DNA of 64,000 nucleotides from JAVVEZ01 sp032250895 (GCA_032250895.1 JAVVEZ010000002.1:1-64000), one strand, 5' to 3'; numbered from the stretch's first letter, positions 44,092 to 53,815 are shown. Numbers and translations are program-made. The notes: generated from the letters alone by a model not told the origin.

Positions 44092-45498
44092 TCATGACCG
44101 GGTCATTTGCCGGGGATCGACCCAGCGGTCGAAATCTGCGGCGCTAACATGGCCGGAGGCGATGGCAGCCTCGCGCAGCGTGAGGTTCCGGTGAAGAGCG
44201 GCCTTGGCGATTTCCGCACTCCTGTCGTAGCCGATGTGAGGGTTCAGGGCGGTCACCAGCATCAGGCTGCGCGACAGGTTTTCCGCGATGCGGGGCCGGT
44301 TGGGTTCCAGGCCGGCAATACAGTAGCGGGTAAAGCTGCGGCAGGACTGTGTCAACAGCTCGATGCTTTCGAGCACATTGTGAGCCATCACCGGCTTGTA
44401 GACATTGAGCTGAAAATTGCCCTGGCTGCCGGCAAAGGCCACGGCGGCATCATTGCCGAAGACCTGCACACAGACCATCGTGAGGGCTTCGCATTGGGTG
44501 GGATTGACCTTGCCCGGCATGATGGAGGAACCGGGTTCGTTTTCCGGCAGCAGCAGTTCGCCGATGCCACAGCGCGGTCCGCTGGCCAGCCAGCGGACAT
44601 CGTTGGCTATTTTCAGCAGGGTGCCGGCCAATGTGCGCAGTGTCGCCGAGACTTGTACCAGCGCATCATGAGCGGCCAGTGCGGCAAACTTGTTGACGGC
44701 AGACGTCAGGGGCAGGCCGGTGTAGGTGGCAAGGTGGGCGGCCGTCACATTCCCGAAGTCGGGGTGGGTATTGAGACCGGTGCCCACGGCGGTACCACCG
44801 ATGGCCAGTTCATGGATGCCGACCTTGTTACGATCGATGCCGGCCACGCAATCTTCCAGTTGGGCCAGCCAGCCACCTATTTCCTGACCCAGGGTCAGGG
44901 GAATGGCGTCCTGCAGGTGGGTGCGCCCGGTTTTCACGATGTCCCGGAAGGCAATGGCTTTTTCTGCCAGCATCAGGCCGAGGGCCTGCAGGGTGGGCCG
45001 CAGTTGCCGTTCCATTTCTTCTGCCGCAGCCAGGTACATGGCCGTGGGAAAGGTGTCATTGGACGACTGGCCGCGGTTCACATGGTCATTGGGGTGCACC
45101 GGGGCTTTGCTGCCCAATGCACAGCCGGCAAGCTCGTTGGCGCGGTTGGCAATGACTTCGTTGGCATTCATGTTGGACTGGGTGCCGGAGCCGGTCTGAA
45201 AGACCAGCAGGGGGAAATGTGCATCCAGGCTGCCGTTGATGACTTCATCGGCGGCCTGCATGATCAGTGCCGCCGTCTCAGCGGGTAATTCTCCCAGTTC
45301 GGCATTGGTCTGGGCTGCTGCTTTTTTCAGCAGACCCAGGGCCCGGATCATGGGACGCGGCCACTGAAAGCGTTTGCCGCCAGCGCTGAAATGAAGCAGC
45401 GAGCGCTGCGTCTGCGCCCCCCAGTAGGCTTCTGAAGGAACCTCGATGCTGCCCATGGAGTCGCTTTCAATCCGGGTTGTGCTGTGTGTCGTCACCAT
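44092..45498 (-). CDS. fumC: class II fumarate hydratase
   Basis: 468 residues. Fumarase/aspartase signature GSSIMPGKVNPTQCEA, substrate loops GSGTQSNMNANEV and HVNRGQSSNDTFPTAMY, and GRTHLQDAIPLTLGQE. It interconverts fumarate and malate in the TCA cycle without iron-sulfur cofactor. Twelve bases downstream of ptsP, so likely one transcript. An aspartase is less likely because the helical regions follow FumC throughout. Confidence 0.94.
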   Translation of the reverse strand: MVTTHSTTRIESDSMGSIEVPSEAYWGAQTQRSLLHFSAGGKRFQWPRPMIRALGLLKKAAAQTNAELGELPAETAALIMQAADEVINGSLDAHFPLLVFQTGSGTQSNMNANEVIANRANELAGCALGSKAPVHPNDHVNRGQSSNDTFPTAMYLAAAEEMERQLRPTLQALGLMLAEKAIAFRDIVKTGRTHLQDAIPLTLGQEIGGWLAQLEDCVAGIDRNKVGIHELAIGGTAVGTGLNTHPDFGNVTAAHLATYTGLPLTSAVNKFAALAAHDALVQVSATLRTLAGTLLKIANDVRWLASGPRCGIGELLLPENEPGSSIMPGKVNPTQCEALTMVCVQVFGNDAAVAFAGSQGNFQLNVYKPVMAHNVLESIELLTQSCRSFTRYCIAGLEPNRPRIAENLSRSLMLVTALNPHIGYDRSAEIAKAALHRNLTLREAAIASGHVSAADFDRWVDPRQMTRS

Positions 45499-45510
45499 AT
45501 GGTTGCCCTG

Positions 45511-47754
45511 TTATTTGATGAGATCGGCGTTCAACTGCTTCAGTTCAATAGCCAGCAAGCTCCGGATGGCCTCGACATTGTCCAGGCTCAGGGCCCTTTG
45601 CAGAATCGCCTCGGCCTGGCCGAGAGACAATGAGCGGATCAGCCATTTGATGCGGGGCAGCTTGACGGCACTCATGCTGAGGGTACGAATTCCCATGCCC
45701 AGCAGCAATATGACGGCCATGGGATCGGAGGCCATTTCACCGCACAGGCTCAAGGGCAGCTGGTATTGCCGGGCGCTGTTGACGATGCGAAAAATCTCGT
45801 GAATCACTGCCGGGTGAATGTGATCATAGCGGCCGGCCACCCGGGCATTGTTGCGGTCCAGCGCCAGCAGATACTGACTGAGGTCATTGGAGCCGATGGA
45901 AATGAAATCGAGCCGGCTGGCCCAGAAGGGAATCTGCGAGATTGCCGCCGGCACTTCGATCATGGCGCCCACGCGGGGTTTGTGGATCAGATAGCCTTCG
46001 ATACGCAGCTGCTCACAGGCTTCGGCGAGCAGCTCCGTGAAGGTATCGAGTTCCGACGTTGAACTGACCATGGGCAGCAGAATATTGAGCTTGTGCCGAT
46101 CCTGGGCGGCGCGCACCATGGCCCTGACCTGGGTCATCAGCAACTGGATGTTGTCCAGGCTGAAACGGATGCCGCGCCAGCCCAGGGCCGGATTGTCCTC
46201 ATTGGTGATGGGGAAGTAGGGCAGTTGCTTGTCCCCGCCGATGTCGAGCGTGCGCATATAGACGGGTTTGTCCTGATAGACATCGAAGACATGGTGGTAG
46301 ACCTGAACCTGTTCCTCCTCGGAAGGGAAGCTGTCCCTCACCATGAAGGGGATTTCGGTGCGGTACAGACCGATGCCCTGGGCGCCATTTTTCAGCCCGG
46401 GGGTCAGGTCGGCCAGCAGTCCGGAGTTGGTGAAAAGGCTTATTTCAATGTGGTCCTGGGTGATTGCTGCTTCGTCCCGCAGTTCGGCCAACTGGTTCTG
46501 AAATTCTTTTTCCTGATCGATGATCTGCCGGAATTCGGCACACAGCATGTCGTTGGGATGGCGAATCACCTGACCGATATTGCCGTCGACGATCAGGCGC
46601 TCCTCATTGTGGATACCTTTCAATCTGCCGGTGCCCATGACCGCCGGAATGCCCAGCGCGTTGGCCAGCACCGCAGTATGCGACATGCTGGAGCCTTCGA
46701 AGCAGACGATGCCGGCAATCTGGCCCGGGGGCAGGGACGCAATATCGGAGATGCTGACCTGCGTGCCGACCAGGATCAGCCCTTCACCCGTATGTTCAGG
46801 CAACTGAGCGTGGGCATGATCCATGCCCAGAAAGGCCTTGTAGAGTTTGTTGCCCAGGTGATGAATATCTTCATGGCGGGCATGCAGGTAGGGATCCTCC
46901 ATGGCCATGAACAGTTCGGAGAAAAACTGAATACCCTTGCGCAGTGCACCCGGCAGCCAGTTGCCGGCCAGAATTTCCGCCTCGACCCGGGTGATCAGCG
47001 CGGGGTCTGCCAGCAGTTTTTCATAGGACTCGAAAATGCCGGCAATACTGTCGGAGATGATGCTGCCCAGCGCCTGCTGCTCCGCTTCAATTTCCAGCCG
47101 CACCGTGTGCAGGAGCTGATGCCATTGGCGGATGTCTTCTGCGGTGTCGGTACAGGGGGAATCCGGTACGGCGAAGAGCTCACCGCCATCACAGAGCTGG
47201 ACGTGACCGATGCCGACGCCGGAACTGCCCTTGACCCCAGGAATACGGACATTGCCGGATAGGGCCCCGTACCCGTTTGCCGGAATCTCGTTGACCAGCA
47301 AAGCCAGTTGCGAAGACAGGGTCACCAGAAAGGCTTCGTTTTCCGGGGACAGGGCATTGGCGTCACGGCTCTGGACCACCAGCACCCCAATGACCTTGCC
47401 ATAGCGCACCAGGGGCACGCCACAGAAACTCTGAAAGCGTTCCTCTTCGGTACCGGCGACATAGTAAAAGCGTGGATGCGCTGCGGCCCGGGCCAGATTG
47501 ATGGAATGCCGGCTTTGTGCGACCAGACCCACCAGGCCCAGGCCGGCAGGAATCTTGATGGGACCGGTATCCCTCAAACCATGGCTGACGATCAGCACCA
47601 TGTCCCGGTTTTCATCCATCAGGTACAGGGTGCAGACATCGGTGCCGACGACCGCGCTGATCGAATCAACAATTTTGCGGACCTGGGCCTGGGGCGAAGC
47701 AATCTCCAGAATTTCCTTCTGTATTCGCGTTAATTCGAGAATGACGTTCTGCAT
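45511..47754 (-). CDS. ptsP: PtsP, phosphoenolpyruvate-protein phosphotransferase (enzyme I-Ntr) with GAF domain
   Basis: 747 residues, the usual size. GAF domain at 1-160 (SAVVGTDVCTLYLMDENRDM). Enzyme I: phospho-histidine in GSSMSHTAVLANALG, YRTEIPFMVRDSFPSEEEQ, MRTLDIGGDKQLPYF, NPALGWRGIR, and FISIGSNDLSQYLLALDRNN with the C-terminal cysteine in LSLCGEMASDP. Starts the nitrogen phosphotransferase relay to NPr and EIIA-Ntr. Nitrogen signals act through the GAF domain in relatives. Head of a two-gene unit with fumC. Confidence 0.95.
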   Translation of the reverse strand: MQNVILELTRIQKEILEIASPQAQVRKIVDSISAVVGTDVCTLYLMDENRDMVLIVSHGLRDTGPIKIPAGLGLVGLVAQSRHSINLARAAAHPRFYYVAGTEEERFQSFCGVPLVRYGKVIGVLVVQSRDANALSPENEAFLVTLSSQLALLVNEIPANGYGALSGNVRIPGVKGSSGVGIGHVQLCDGGELFAVPDSPCTDTAEDIRQWHQLLHTVRLEIEAEQQALGSIISDSIAGIFESYEKLLADPALITRVEAEILAGNWLPGALRKGIQFFSELFMAMEDPYLHARHEDIHHLGNKLYKAFLGMDHAHAQLPEHTGEGLILVGTQVSISDIASLPPGQIAGIVCFEGSSMSHTAVLANALGIPAVMGTGRLKGIHNEERLIVDGNIGQVIRHPNDMLCAEFRQIIDQEKEFQNQLAELRDEAAITQDHIEISLFTNSGLLADLTPGLKNGAQGIGLYRTEIPFMVRDSFPSEEEQVQVYHHVFDVYQDKPVYMRTLDIGGDKQLPYFPITNEDNPALGWRGIRFSLDNIQLLMTQVRAMVRAAQDRHKLNILLPMVSSTSELDTFTELLAEACEQLRIEGYLIHKPRVGAMIEVPAAISQIPFWASRLDFISIGSNDLSQYLLALDRNNARVAGRYDHIHPAVIHEIFRIVNSARQYQLPLSLCGEMASDPMAVILLLGMGIRTLSMSAVKLPRIKWLIRSLSLGQAEAILQRALSLDNVEAIRSLLAIELKQLNADLIK

Positions 47755-47944
47755 GGGCCGGGATCGCGTCGGGGGAACTGTCGGTGCGGTATTTTACCGC
47801 ATCGTGACACAGAAAAACCGACTATCGACGGGCTGGCACAAAACGGATCAGCAGACTGGCACAAGATGAATGGGAATTGTTAAAATCCCGGTCTTTTGCC
47901 GGGCCTGGGACATTCAGGCTTCATGGGGAGAGCAGTAGCAGATA

Positions 47945-48586
47945 ATGAACATCAGGGGAACAGTTGCAGGGTTGGTGGCCTGTGTCGTACTCAGCACCCA
48001 TGCGGCCCGGGCTGAGATCAATGTCGATATTGATGGTTTGCAACAGCGCTGGGCGGAAGTCAATTATCAATTGCAGGGCAGTGCCCGCCTGTCGGCGTTT
48101 GAACAGTTGCTGGAAGATGTGCAAGGCGCCCTCGAACAGCATTCCGATCAGGCGGCGATCTGGCTGTGGAACGGTATTATCAAATCCTCCTATGCCAAGG
48201 CCAAGGGCGGACTGTCAGCCCTGGAACTGGTCAAGCAGTCGAAGGAAGACCTGGAGCGCGCCATGGGCCTCGATGCGGATGTCATGCAGGGGCTGGCATA
48301 CGCGGCACTGGGCACACTGTATTTCAATGTGCCGGAGTGGCCACTGGGTTTCAAGGATGAGAAAAAAGCAGAGGAGCTTTTTCAGCGCGCCCTGCTTCTG
48401 AATCCCGACGGTGTCGACAGCAACTATTTTTACGGCCGTTATCTGGTCCATAAAAAACGCTATGCCCAAGCCCGTCACTATCTTGAAAAGGCCCGGCAGG
48501 AAGTGAGCAAAGACCATGGCTCTGTCGCCGGTATCGGCAGACAGCAGGAAATTGCCGAGGCCTTGACGGCTATCAGTGCCAATTGA
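47945..48586 (+). CDS. secreted TPR-repeat protein
   Basis: 213 residues. Signal peptide NIRGTVAGLVACVVLSTHAA then RAE. The rest is helical with TPR-like units (AIWLWNGIIKSSYAKAKG, EELFQRALLLNPDGVDSNYF, KRYAQARHYLEKARQE). GGGGAG-like purines lie about 20 bases before ATG 47945. Similar in general shape to TatT-type periplasmic TPR proteins, but no TRAP transporter is nearby. Function unknown. Confidence 0.7.
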   Translation: MNIRGTVAGLVACVVLSTHAARAEINVDIDGLQQRWAEVNYQLQGSARLSAFEQLLEDVQGALEQHSDQAAIWLWNGIIKSSYAKAKGGLSALELVKQSKEDLERAMGLDADVMQGLAYAALGTLYFNVPEWPLGFKDEKKAEELFQRALLLNPDGVDSNYFYGRYLVHKKRYAQARHYLEKARQEVSKDHGSVAGIGRQQEIAEALTAISAN

Positions 48587-48595
48587 ATCCCCGCG

Positions 48596-48612
48596 CGGGC
48601 TTCGTCAGCCCG
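48596..48612. terminator. hairpin between convergent genes
   Basis: CGGGCT (48596-48601) pairs with AGCCCG (48607-48612) across loop TCGTC, between the TPR gene and the NTF2-like gene, which converge. No T-tract on either side. Confidence 0.4.
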
Positions 48613-48643
48613 TCACCGACACTCCCGGGTCAGGATTTAACCC

Positions 48644-49567
48644 TCAATTGCCGCCGCGCCCAGGCCCGTAATCGGGTTCCCAGCCGGTCGGATCGGATTC
48701 GCGCAGATTGAACAACACCGCGTGGATCTCCTGGATCATGCCAGCCTTCACGGCAAAAAACTCGCCCACCAGGCGGCTGTTGGTCGTGGAGGGACTTTGG
48801 CTCTCCATGCCGGCTTTCAGACCGAAGCGCACAATCGACAGCACGATGCCACGCTCCTCATCCACCACAGGGTAGCGTCTGTCCCAGAGGTTGCGACCGA
48901 TGAAACGGCCTTCATCGAAGCCCTTGGCTGTGGTGTTGAATTCGCCGTTACGGATCAGTCCCGTGGTTTGCAGGCCGTTCTCGAAGCGGGTGGAATCAGG
49001 CAGGAGGTCGGCGCGATGATAATCCGGCGTGCCATTGGTCTGAAAGGCCCGCCAGTAACTCTCGGCTGCGGCTATCAGCCGGTAATAGGAATCCCGTTCG
49101 GGTTCGCGGATGGAAAGCTGCAGGGCCGGAGATACCTCGGTGAGCTGATCCGGTCCCCACAGGCGATCGGCGTCACCCTGATTGGCCTTGATCGTCTCGA
49201 TTTCGCTGATCCTGCCGCCGTTCACGTTCAGGCGGACCATCAACATGGTCTTGCTGCCATCGGCATTGAGCACGACGGCCTCGGTGCCGGTATCGCCCAT
49301 GCGTTGATTGACGATGTCCCAGCGATAGATCGTGCGTTCGGCTTCCGGCCAGAAGCTGGCCCCCAGAGCCATCACTGTGCCGTTGTGAGTGATTCTTGCA
49401 TCGGCTGCCAGAGGCACCATGCCAGGATTGTTGGCAGCCAGCGCATTGAAATAGGTATCGACAAAGCCGGTCAGGCAGGCCCTGTCACACAGCAGTTGAG
49501 CATTGGCCGTACCAGAAGCTGCCAGGCCCGAGGCCACGACAAGAATTATTTTGCCAAGAAACGTCAT
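48644..49567 (-). CDS. secreted NTF2/SnoaL-like protein
   Basis: 307 residues from ATG 49567 with GGAGGAAGG upstream; the open frame extends further without support. Signal peptide KIILVVASGLAASGTANAQ. Two NTF2-like halves can be seen: CLTGFVDTYFNALAANNPGM then LAADARITHNG, and YYRLIAAAESYWRAFQTNGT then DSTRFENGLQTTG. The first resembles the DUF8021 type. Third gene after a gallate-type dioxygenase and PAP2, 44 bp behind PAP2. Possible role in the same aromatic pathway (inference). Confidence 0.65.
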   Translation of the reverse strand: MTFLGKIILVVASGLAASGTANAQLLCDRACLTGFVDTYFNALAANNPGMVPLAADARITHNGTVMALGASFWPEAERTIYRWDIVNQRMGDTGTEAVVLNADGSKTMLMVRLNVNGGRISEIETIKANQGDADRLWGPDQLTEVSPALQLSIREPERDSYYRLIAAAESYWRAFQTNGTPDYHRADLLPDSTRFENGLQTTGLIRNGEFNTTAKGFDEGRFIGRNLWDRRYPVVDEERGIVLSIVRFGLKAGMESQSPSTTNSRLVGEFFAVKAGMIQEIHAVLFNLRESDPTGWEPDYGPGRGGN

Positions 49568-49611
49568 ACCTTCCTCCTGAATGAAAGATTGAACATGATA
49601 TCCCGGCCGGT

Positions 49612-50298
49612 TCAAATCTCCGGTGGCTCGATGGTAGCAGAGAAAAGCGGCCGCCATAGAGTCCTGTCGTTCAGGAATCGCGATACCACCAGTGTCATCA
49701 GCGCAATCAGAGCCATCGAGGCAGTGACGTCACTCAAAAAATGCCTGCTTTCGTTCATGCGCGCTGCGGCGATGAAAAAAGGAATCACCAGAAGCGGCCA
49801 GCGCCAGCGTGGGAACAGGTAGGCCAATGGCAGAAACAGACCGAAATAAAAGGCGGTATGCCCGGACGGAAAGGAATCGCTGCCGGCAAACCAGGCCTGA
49901 GTCCAGTCGCCGCCGGCAAACAGTTCATGGGGCCGCAGGCGACCGAACAGCTGTTTGCAGAGGTAGGCCAGCAAATAGCCCGGCACCTGCACGGCGCAGA
50001 CAAAGATCAACCTCAACCCGGCGGGGCGGGTGCGAATAGAGGTATACAGCAGCAGGCCCAGGACAAGCAGGGGCAGAGCCGGCAGGAGTATGGAAAAGGC
50101 CTTGCCACTGAGGCTGTCCAGCAGCACAGTACCGTCGGTGAACAGCCAATGACTCTCAAGACCGGAACCGTGAATCCATTCTGCCAGCGGGCGATCCAGC
50201 CACGGGATGGCAAACACACAAACAAGGGCACTCAGGCCAAAGAACGACCAGAGCCAGGCTCTGGTCATCAAATCGTCCTGCCTGTAGCGGGTGTTCAC
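49612..50298 (-). CDS. PAP2-family membrane phosphatase
   Basis: 228 residues. Three-part phosphatase signature: KQLFGRLRP, FPSGHTAFYFG (catalytic histidine), and ESRHFLSDVTAS. About six membrane helices. Expected to dephosphorylate a lipid or prenyl pyrophosphate at the membrane. GTG start overlaps the dioxygenase stop by four bases, an odd functional pairing. Confidence 0.85.
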   Translation of the reverse strand: MNTRYRQDDLMTRAWLWSFFGLSALVCVFAIPWLDRPLAEWIHGSGLESHWLFTDGTVLLDSLSGKAFSILLPALPLLVLGLLLYTSIRTRPAGLRLIFVCAVQVPGYLLAYLCKQLFGRLRPHELFAGGDWTQAWFAGSDSFPSGHTAFYFGLFLPLAYLFPRWRWPLLVIPFFIAAARMNESRHFLSDVTASMALIALMTLVVSRFLNDRTLWRPLFSATIEPPEI

Positions 50299-51569
50299 TT
50301 ACCTGAAAGGGCCGTTGTATCACCGGCCACTGAATACAGCACCTGGGCATTGCGGGTTTTCTGGAAATCATCCAGAGACTGGCCGCGCATGGCCGCATAA
50401 ATGTGCAGGTTGCTGGTGCCGATCACCGCCCCGAGTTTTTCCAGCATGAAGAAGATCACCCCATAGTGAATCAGCGCGGGCCAGTCGCGGCGCCTGAGCA
50501 TGTCGCGCTCTTCCTCGCTCAGAGCCGCCGCGTCGAAACTGGTTTCGGGGTCGCGCAGAAACAGCTCGCGGTGCGAGGGTTCGATCAGCCGGTGCAGAAA
50601 CTCGTTGAGACGGTAGGCCTTGACACTGCGGTCCAGCGTGAAGGGATAGGTGCCTTCCAGGTTCTCGATGCCCGCCAGCTGGTGGTTGATGCGCTGCAGA
50701 TAAGCGGCCGTGCTTTCCTGGGGAGCTTCATCCCCGACTTCTTCCAGAATCAGGCTGGCAATGGGCGTCATCGAAGGCAGGTAATAGGTCTGGTGGGTCT
50801 TTTTGACCTGTTTGGACAGCGCACCTCGCATCAGCAGCCACATGATCACTTCGGCACCTTCCAGACCGCCACGGCGGGCATATTCGGCAATGGTGATGTC
50901 GCAGAGCCGGGCGGGGTCCTTTTCCAGGATTTCCATGAATTCCATGTCCCAGGGTGTGTTGTTGAAGCCGGCGCGCTCCCCGTGCACCTGGTGGGAGAGA
51001 CCGCCGGTGCCGACGATGGCCACCTTGATGTCTTCCGGGAAGCTCAGAATGGCCTTGCGCAGGGCCTGCCCCAGCTTGTAGCAGCGCCGGGCCGAGGGAA
51101 TCGGAAACATCAGCACGCCGACTTGCAGGGGCACCAGGGTGGTGGGCCAGTCAGTCTCGTGTGGCAGCAACAGCGACAGGGGCGAGAAACAGCCATGATC
51201 GAGTCCGAGACCCTGGAAGTAGGAAAGATCGAATTCATCGGCGACCAGGCCCTTGGCGATGTGCTGTGCCAGAGCCGGGTGTCCCTTGATGGGCGGCAAT
51301 TTGCGCGGCCCGCCGCCTTCATCGGCAGGTGCATAGCTGTCGCCGATACCCAATGCAAATTGTGAGTAGTGGTCCATGAAGAAGGAGGTCATGTGATCGT
51401 TATAGATGTAAAACAACACATCCGGCTTTTTTTCCTGCAGCCATTGCTGTACCGGCTCATAACCCTTGAAAATGGGCGCCCAGACCGGGTCGTCCTGTTT
51501 ATGCGCATCCAGCGCAAAGCCGATGGTGGGGGTGTGGGAAGTGGCGATGCCGCCAACGATTGTGGCCAT
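50295..51569 (-). CDS. gallate dioxygenase-like class III extradiol enzyme
   Basis: 424 residues, a LigB-like catalytic domain fused to a LigA-like domain, the arrangement of GalA/DesB gallate dioxygenases. Opening ATIVGGIATSHTPTIGFALD with an iron-binding histidine, a second histidine in YNDHMTSFF, and catalytic histidine in GTGGLSHQVHGER. C-terminal LigA-like part: NEFLHRLIEPSHRELFLRDP, YGVIFFMLEKLGA. Opens the ring of gallate (or protocatechuate-like diols) between carbons 4 and 5. No hydratase, aldolase or transporter of the pathway is in the window. Gallate is preferred from architecture but unproven. Confidence 0.85.
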   Translation of the reverse strand: MATIVGGIATSHTPTIGFALDAHKQDDPVWAPIFKGYEPVQQWLQEKKPDVLFYIYNDHMTSFFMDHYSQFALGIGDSYAPADEGGGPRKLPPIKGHPALAQHIAKGLVADEFDLSYFQGLGLDHGCFSPLSLLLPHETDWPTTLVPLQVGVLMFPIPSARRCYKLGQALRKAILSFPEDIKVAIVGTGGLSHQVHGERAGFNNTPWDMEFMEILEKDPARLCDITIAEYARRGGLEGAEVIMWLLMRGALSKQVKKTHQTYYLPSMTPIASLILEEVGDEAPQESTAAYLQRINHQLAGIENLEGTYPFTLDRSVKAYRLNEFLHRLIEPSHRELFLRDPETSFDAAALSEEERDMLRRRDWPALIHYGVIFFMLEKLGAVIGTSNLHIYAAMRGQSLDDFQKTRNAQVLYSVAGDTTALSGK

Positions 51570-51696
51570 GAAAAGACTCCGAAAATGAAATAGTTTACGG
51601 GCGCAGAGTCATTTGCTCGACTCCATTGATCTGGATCAGACCTGGTCATCCGATCACCTTACTCTGACCCCTTTCCTTCAAGTCTGCTATGTTACT

Positions 51697-52959
51697 TTAT
51701 TTTGCGAAGGTGATGAGCACTTTTGTGCCCTTGCCCGGCGTGCTCTCGATCGTGATGAGCCAGTGGAAGCGTTCACAGATTCTTTTCACCAGGTCCAGGC
51801 CCATGCCGGTGCCGCCTGGTTTGGTGCTGTAGGAACGTTCATAGACCCGCGGCAGCGAGTCCGGATGAATGCCTTCTCCGCTGTCCTCGACGCAGACCTG
51901 GTGGTTGTCGACAGTCAGGGTGATGGTCCCTTCATGGGTATGTTCGATGGCGTTGCGCAGAATATTGCCGAGGGTGATCTGCAGCAGGCTGGCCGGATGA
52001 TCGAGGCGGGGCTCACCCAGGAAGCGGGTTTCGATGCGGATGTGTTTGTCCCTGCATTGCGCCTCACAGTCCCTGAGCAGGCCCTCGATGATGGCGCTGA
52101 GCCGGGCGGGAGGCCCCTGGTTGATGGTGCTGGCCTCTTCCCGGGACAGGAACAGGGTGGTTTCAATAAAGGCCAGCATGTCACGGCAGGCCCGTTTGAT
52201 GCGATCGATGGCGCGGCTGGAGGCCTCCGATTGCGGGTTGGAACCCAGCACATCGACGGCGCCCATCATCACGGACAGGGGGGTTCGCAGTTCGTGACTG
52301 GCCGCTGCGGTAAAGGAGCGTTCGCGCTCGACAAAGTTATCGATACGTTCGAGATACTGATCGAACGCGGCGGCGATCTGTCCGATTTCACTGCCCTGAA
52401 AATCCTGGGCGATGGTGAGCTTGCGTTCCCCCGGTTTGATGGTCGCCAGGCGCTGGCTGAGTGCCCTGACCGGCGCCAGAATGGCTTTGGCGGCGCTGAT
52501 GCCCATCACGATGGCGGCAAGCAGCACCAGGCCGACACCGTAGAGCAATAGGCGCAAAATTTCGTGCTCTTGATTCTCCCATGCGGTGATGTCGTAGGTC
52601 AGAAAGACTTTTTGACCCTGAATGCTCGCCACTTCGACCTGATAAAAGTGAGCACCGGCACTGACGCTATGGTGGGAGCCGAGCGGCAGTTGCATGATTT
52701 CCGGAGCCAGGCCATCCGTGTTGCCATCATGATAAAAATTCCAGCGCTCAAACAGGAAATCATTCGCATAATGGGAACTGTCAAAGTCGGCAAGCAGGGT
52801 CTGCATTTGCTGCCTGACCAGGTCTCCAAAGATGACCTCTTCGAGTTGCTGCTTGATGAAAAGCACTCCGGTGGCGAACAAGGTGCTGGTGACGGTGACG
52901 ATGACCACCAGCGCAACAATGAGACGAAATTTGAGACTGTGCAGGCTTGGGTTGTTCAT
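51697..52959 (-). CDS. two-component sensor histidine kinase (EnvZ/CpxA type)
   Basis: 420 residues. Membrane helix 1, ~120-residue periplasmic domain, helix 2 (LLLYGVGLVLLAAIVMGISA), HAMP, HisKA box FTAAASHELRTPLSVMMGAV, N-box GNILRNAIEHTHEG, G boxes VEDSGEGIHPDSLPRVYER and GGTGMGLDLVKRI. Overlaps its regulator by four bases. Divergent from the metal efflux operon and so likely senses the exported metal or envelope damage (inference). Confidence 0.92.
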   Translation of the reverse strand: MNNPSLHSLKFRLIVALVVIVTVTSTLFATGVLFIKQQLEEVIFGDLVRQQMQTLLADFDSSHYANDFLFERWNFYHDGNTDGLAPEIMQLPLGSHHSVSAGAHFYQVEVASIQGQKVFLTYDITAWENQEHEILRLLLYGVGLVLLAAIVMGISAAKAILAPVRALSQRLATIKPGERKLTIAQDFQGSEIGQIAAAFDQYLERIDNFVERERSFTAAASHELRTPLSVMMGAVDVLGSNPQSEASSRAIDRIKRACRDMLAFIETTLFLSREEASTINQGPPARLSAIIEGLLRDCEAQCRDKHIRIETRFLGEPRLDHPASLLQITLGNILRNAIEHTHEGTITLTVDNHQVCVEDSGEGIHPDSLPRVYERSYSTKPGGTGMGLDLVKRICERFHWLITIESTPGKGTKVLITFAK

Positions 52960-53639
52960 GTTGTACGAGTATCCGCCAGACGATAGCCTGCGCCATGGAT
53001 GGTGTGCAGAAGTTTGTGGGCAAAGGGCTTGTCGATGACATTGCGCAGACCGTAAATATGGGTGCGCAGCACGTCGTTGTCCGGCAGCAGATCCCCCCAG
53101 ATATGATGTTCGAGTTCCTCCCGGCTGACGACCCGGTGACTGTTGTGCATAAGAATTTCCAGCAGTTTTCGCTGTATCGGGTTCAGTTCCAGCGTCTGCT
53201 CTGCCCGCGTAGCCGAAAGAGTGTCCAGGTTATAGGACAAATCGGCCACCTGCAGAAGCTTGCTGTCTGCACCGGGTGAACGGCGTCTGATCAGGGCCTG
53301 TAGACGTACCTCGAGTTCCTGTACAGAAAAGGGTTTTACCAGGTAATCATCGGCACCGACCTGAAAGCCCTGTAGCTTATCATCGAGCTGATCGCGCGCC
53401 GTGAGCATCAGCACCGGCGTCTGCATGCCGGCTTCCTGACGCAGTTTGCGGCAGACCTCCATGCCGGTCATGCCCGGCAGCATGATGTCCAGCACGATCA
53501 CATCAAAGTCCTGGGTGAGAGCCAGGCGCAAACCGCTCAAACCGTCCATCGCAAAATCCAGAATGTGCCCTTTCGGCTCCAGATAATCGGCGATGTTTTC
53601 GGCGATGTCGCGGTGGTCTTCGATGATCAGAATTTTCAA
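52956..53639 (-). CDS. OmpR-family response regulator
   Basis: 227 residues. Receiver with IIEDHRDIAENIADYL, phospho-aspartate in VIVLDIMLPGMTGMEVC and lysine in YLVKPFSVQELEVRL. Winged-helix DNA-binding domain: HRVVSREELEHHIWGDLL, VLRTHIYGLRNVIDKPFAHK, IHGAGYRLA. First gene of the minus-strand sensor pair; 11-bp-spaced direct repeats upstream are candidate self-binding sites. Confidence 0.93.
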   Translation of the reverse strand: MKILIIEDHRDIAENIADYLEPKGHILDFAMDGLSGLRLALTQDFDVIVLDIMLPGMTGMEVCRKLRQEAGMQTPVLMLTARDQLDDKLQGFQVGADDYLVKPFSVQELEVRLQALIRRRSPGADSKLLQVADLSYNLDTLSATRAEQTLELNPIQRKLLEILMHNSHRVVSREELEHHIWGDLLPDNDVLRTHIYGLRNVIDKPFAHKLLHTIHGAGYRLADTRTT

Positions 53640-53700
53640 GATTTCCTCCAGTTCCGGGTACCAAGAGTGCCATAGGAGATGTCAGGGCGAAGTGGAAAAT

Positions 53701-53719
53701 TTGTCAAAAAATTGTCAAA
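53701..53719. promoter_or_regulatory. candidate OmpR-type direct repeat, regulator side
   Basis: TTGTCAAA occurs at 53701 and again at 53712, an 11-bp period (one helical turn), 62 bp upstream of the regulator start. Tandem half-sites with this spacing are typical for OmpR-class regulators. Confidence 0.45.
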
Positions 53720-53720
53720 C

Positions 53721-53755
53721 CCGGTCATCCCCGCGCAGGCGGGGATCCAGTCAAG
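53721..53755. repeat. dispersed GCGCAGGCGGGGATCC-type repeat
   Basis: CCGGTCATCCCCGCGCAGGC followed by GGGGATCCAGTCAAG; same family as 39290-39340, here inside the promoter region between the sensor pair and the efflux operon. Confidence 0.75.
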
Positions 53756-53815
53756 CAACAGCATGGGCGGAAATGCCGAAAGCAGAATTTTCAGCAAGCG
53801 ATGTTATCCCACTTT

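Noticed and set aside
51640..51680. TTACTCTGACCCCTTT resembling a RAYT-type terminal repeat upstream of the sensor kinase stop
   Set aside because: Single copy with no inverted partner; may be chance or an old solo end.
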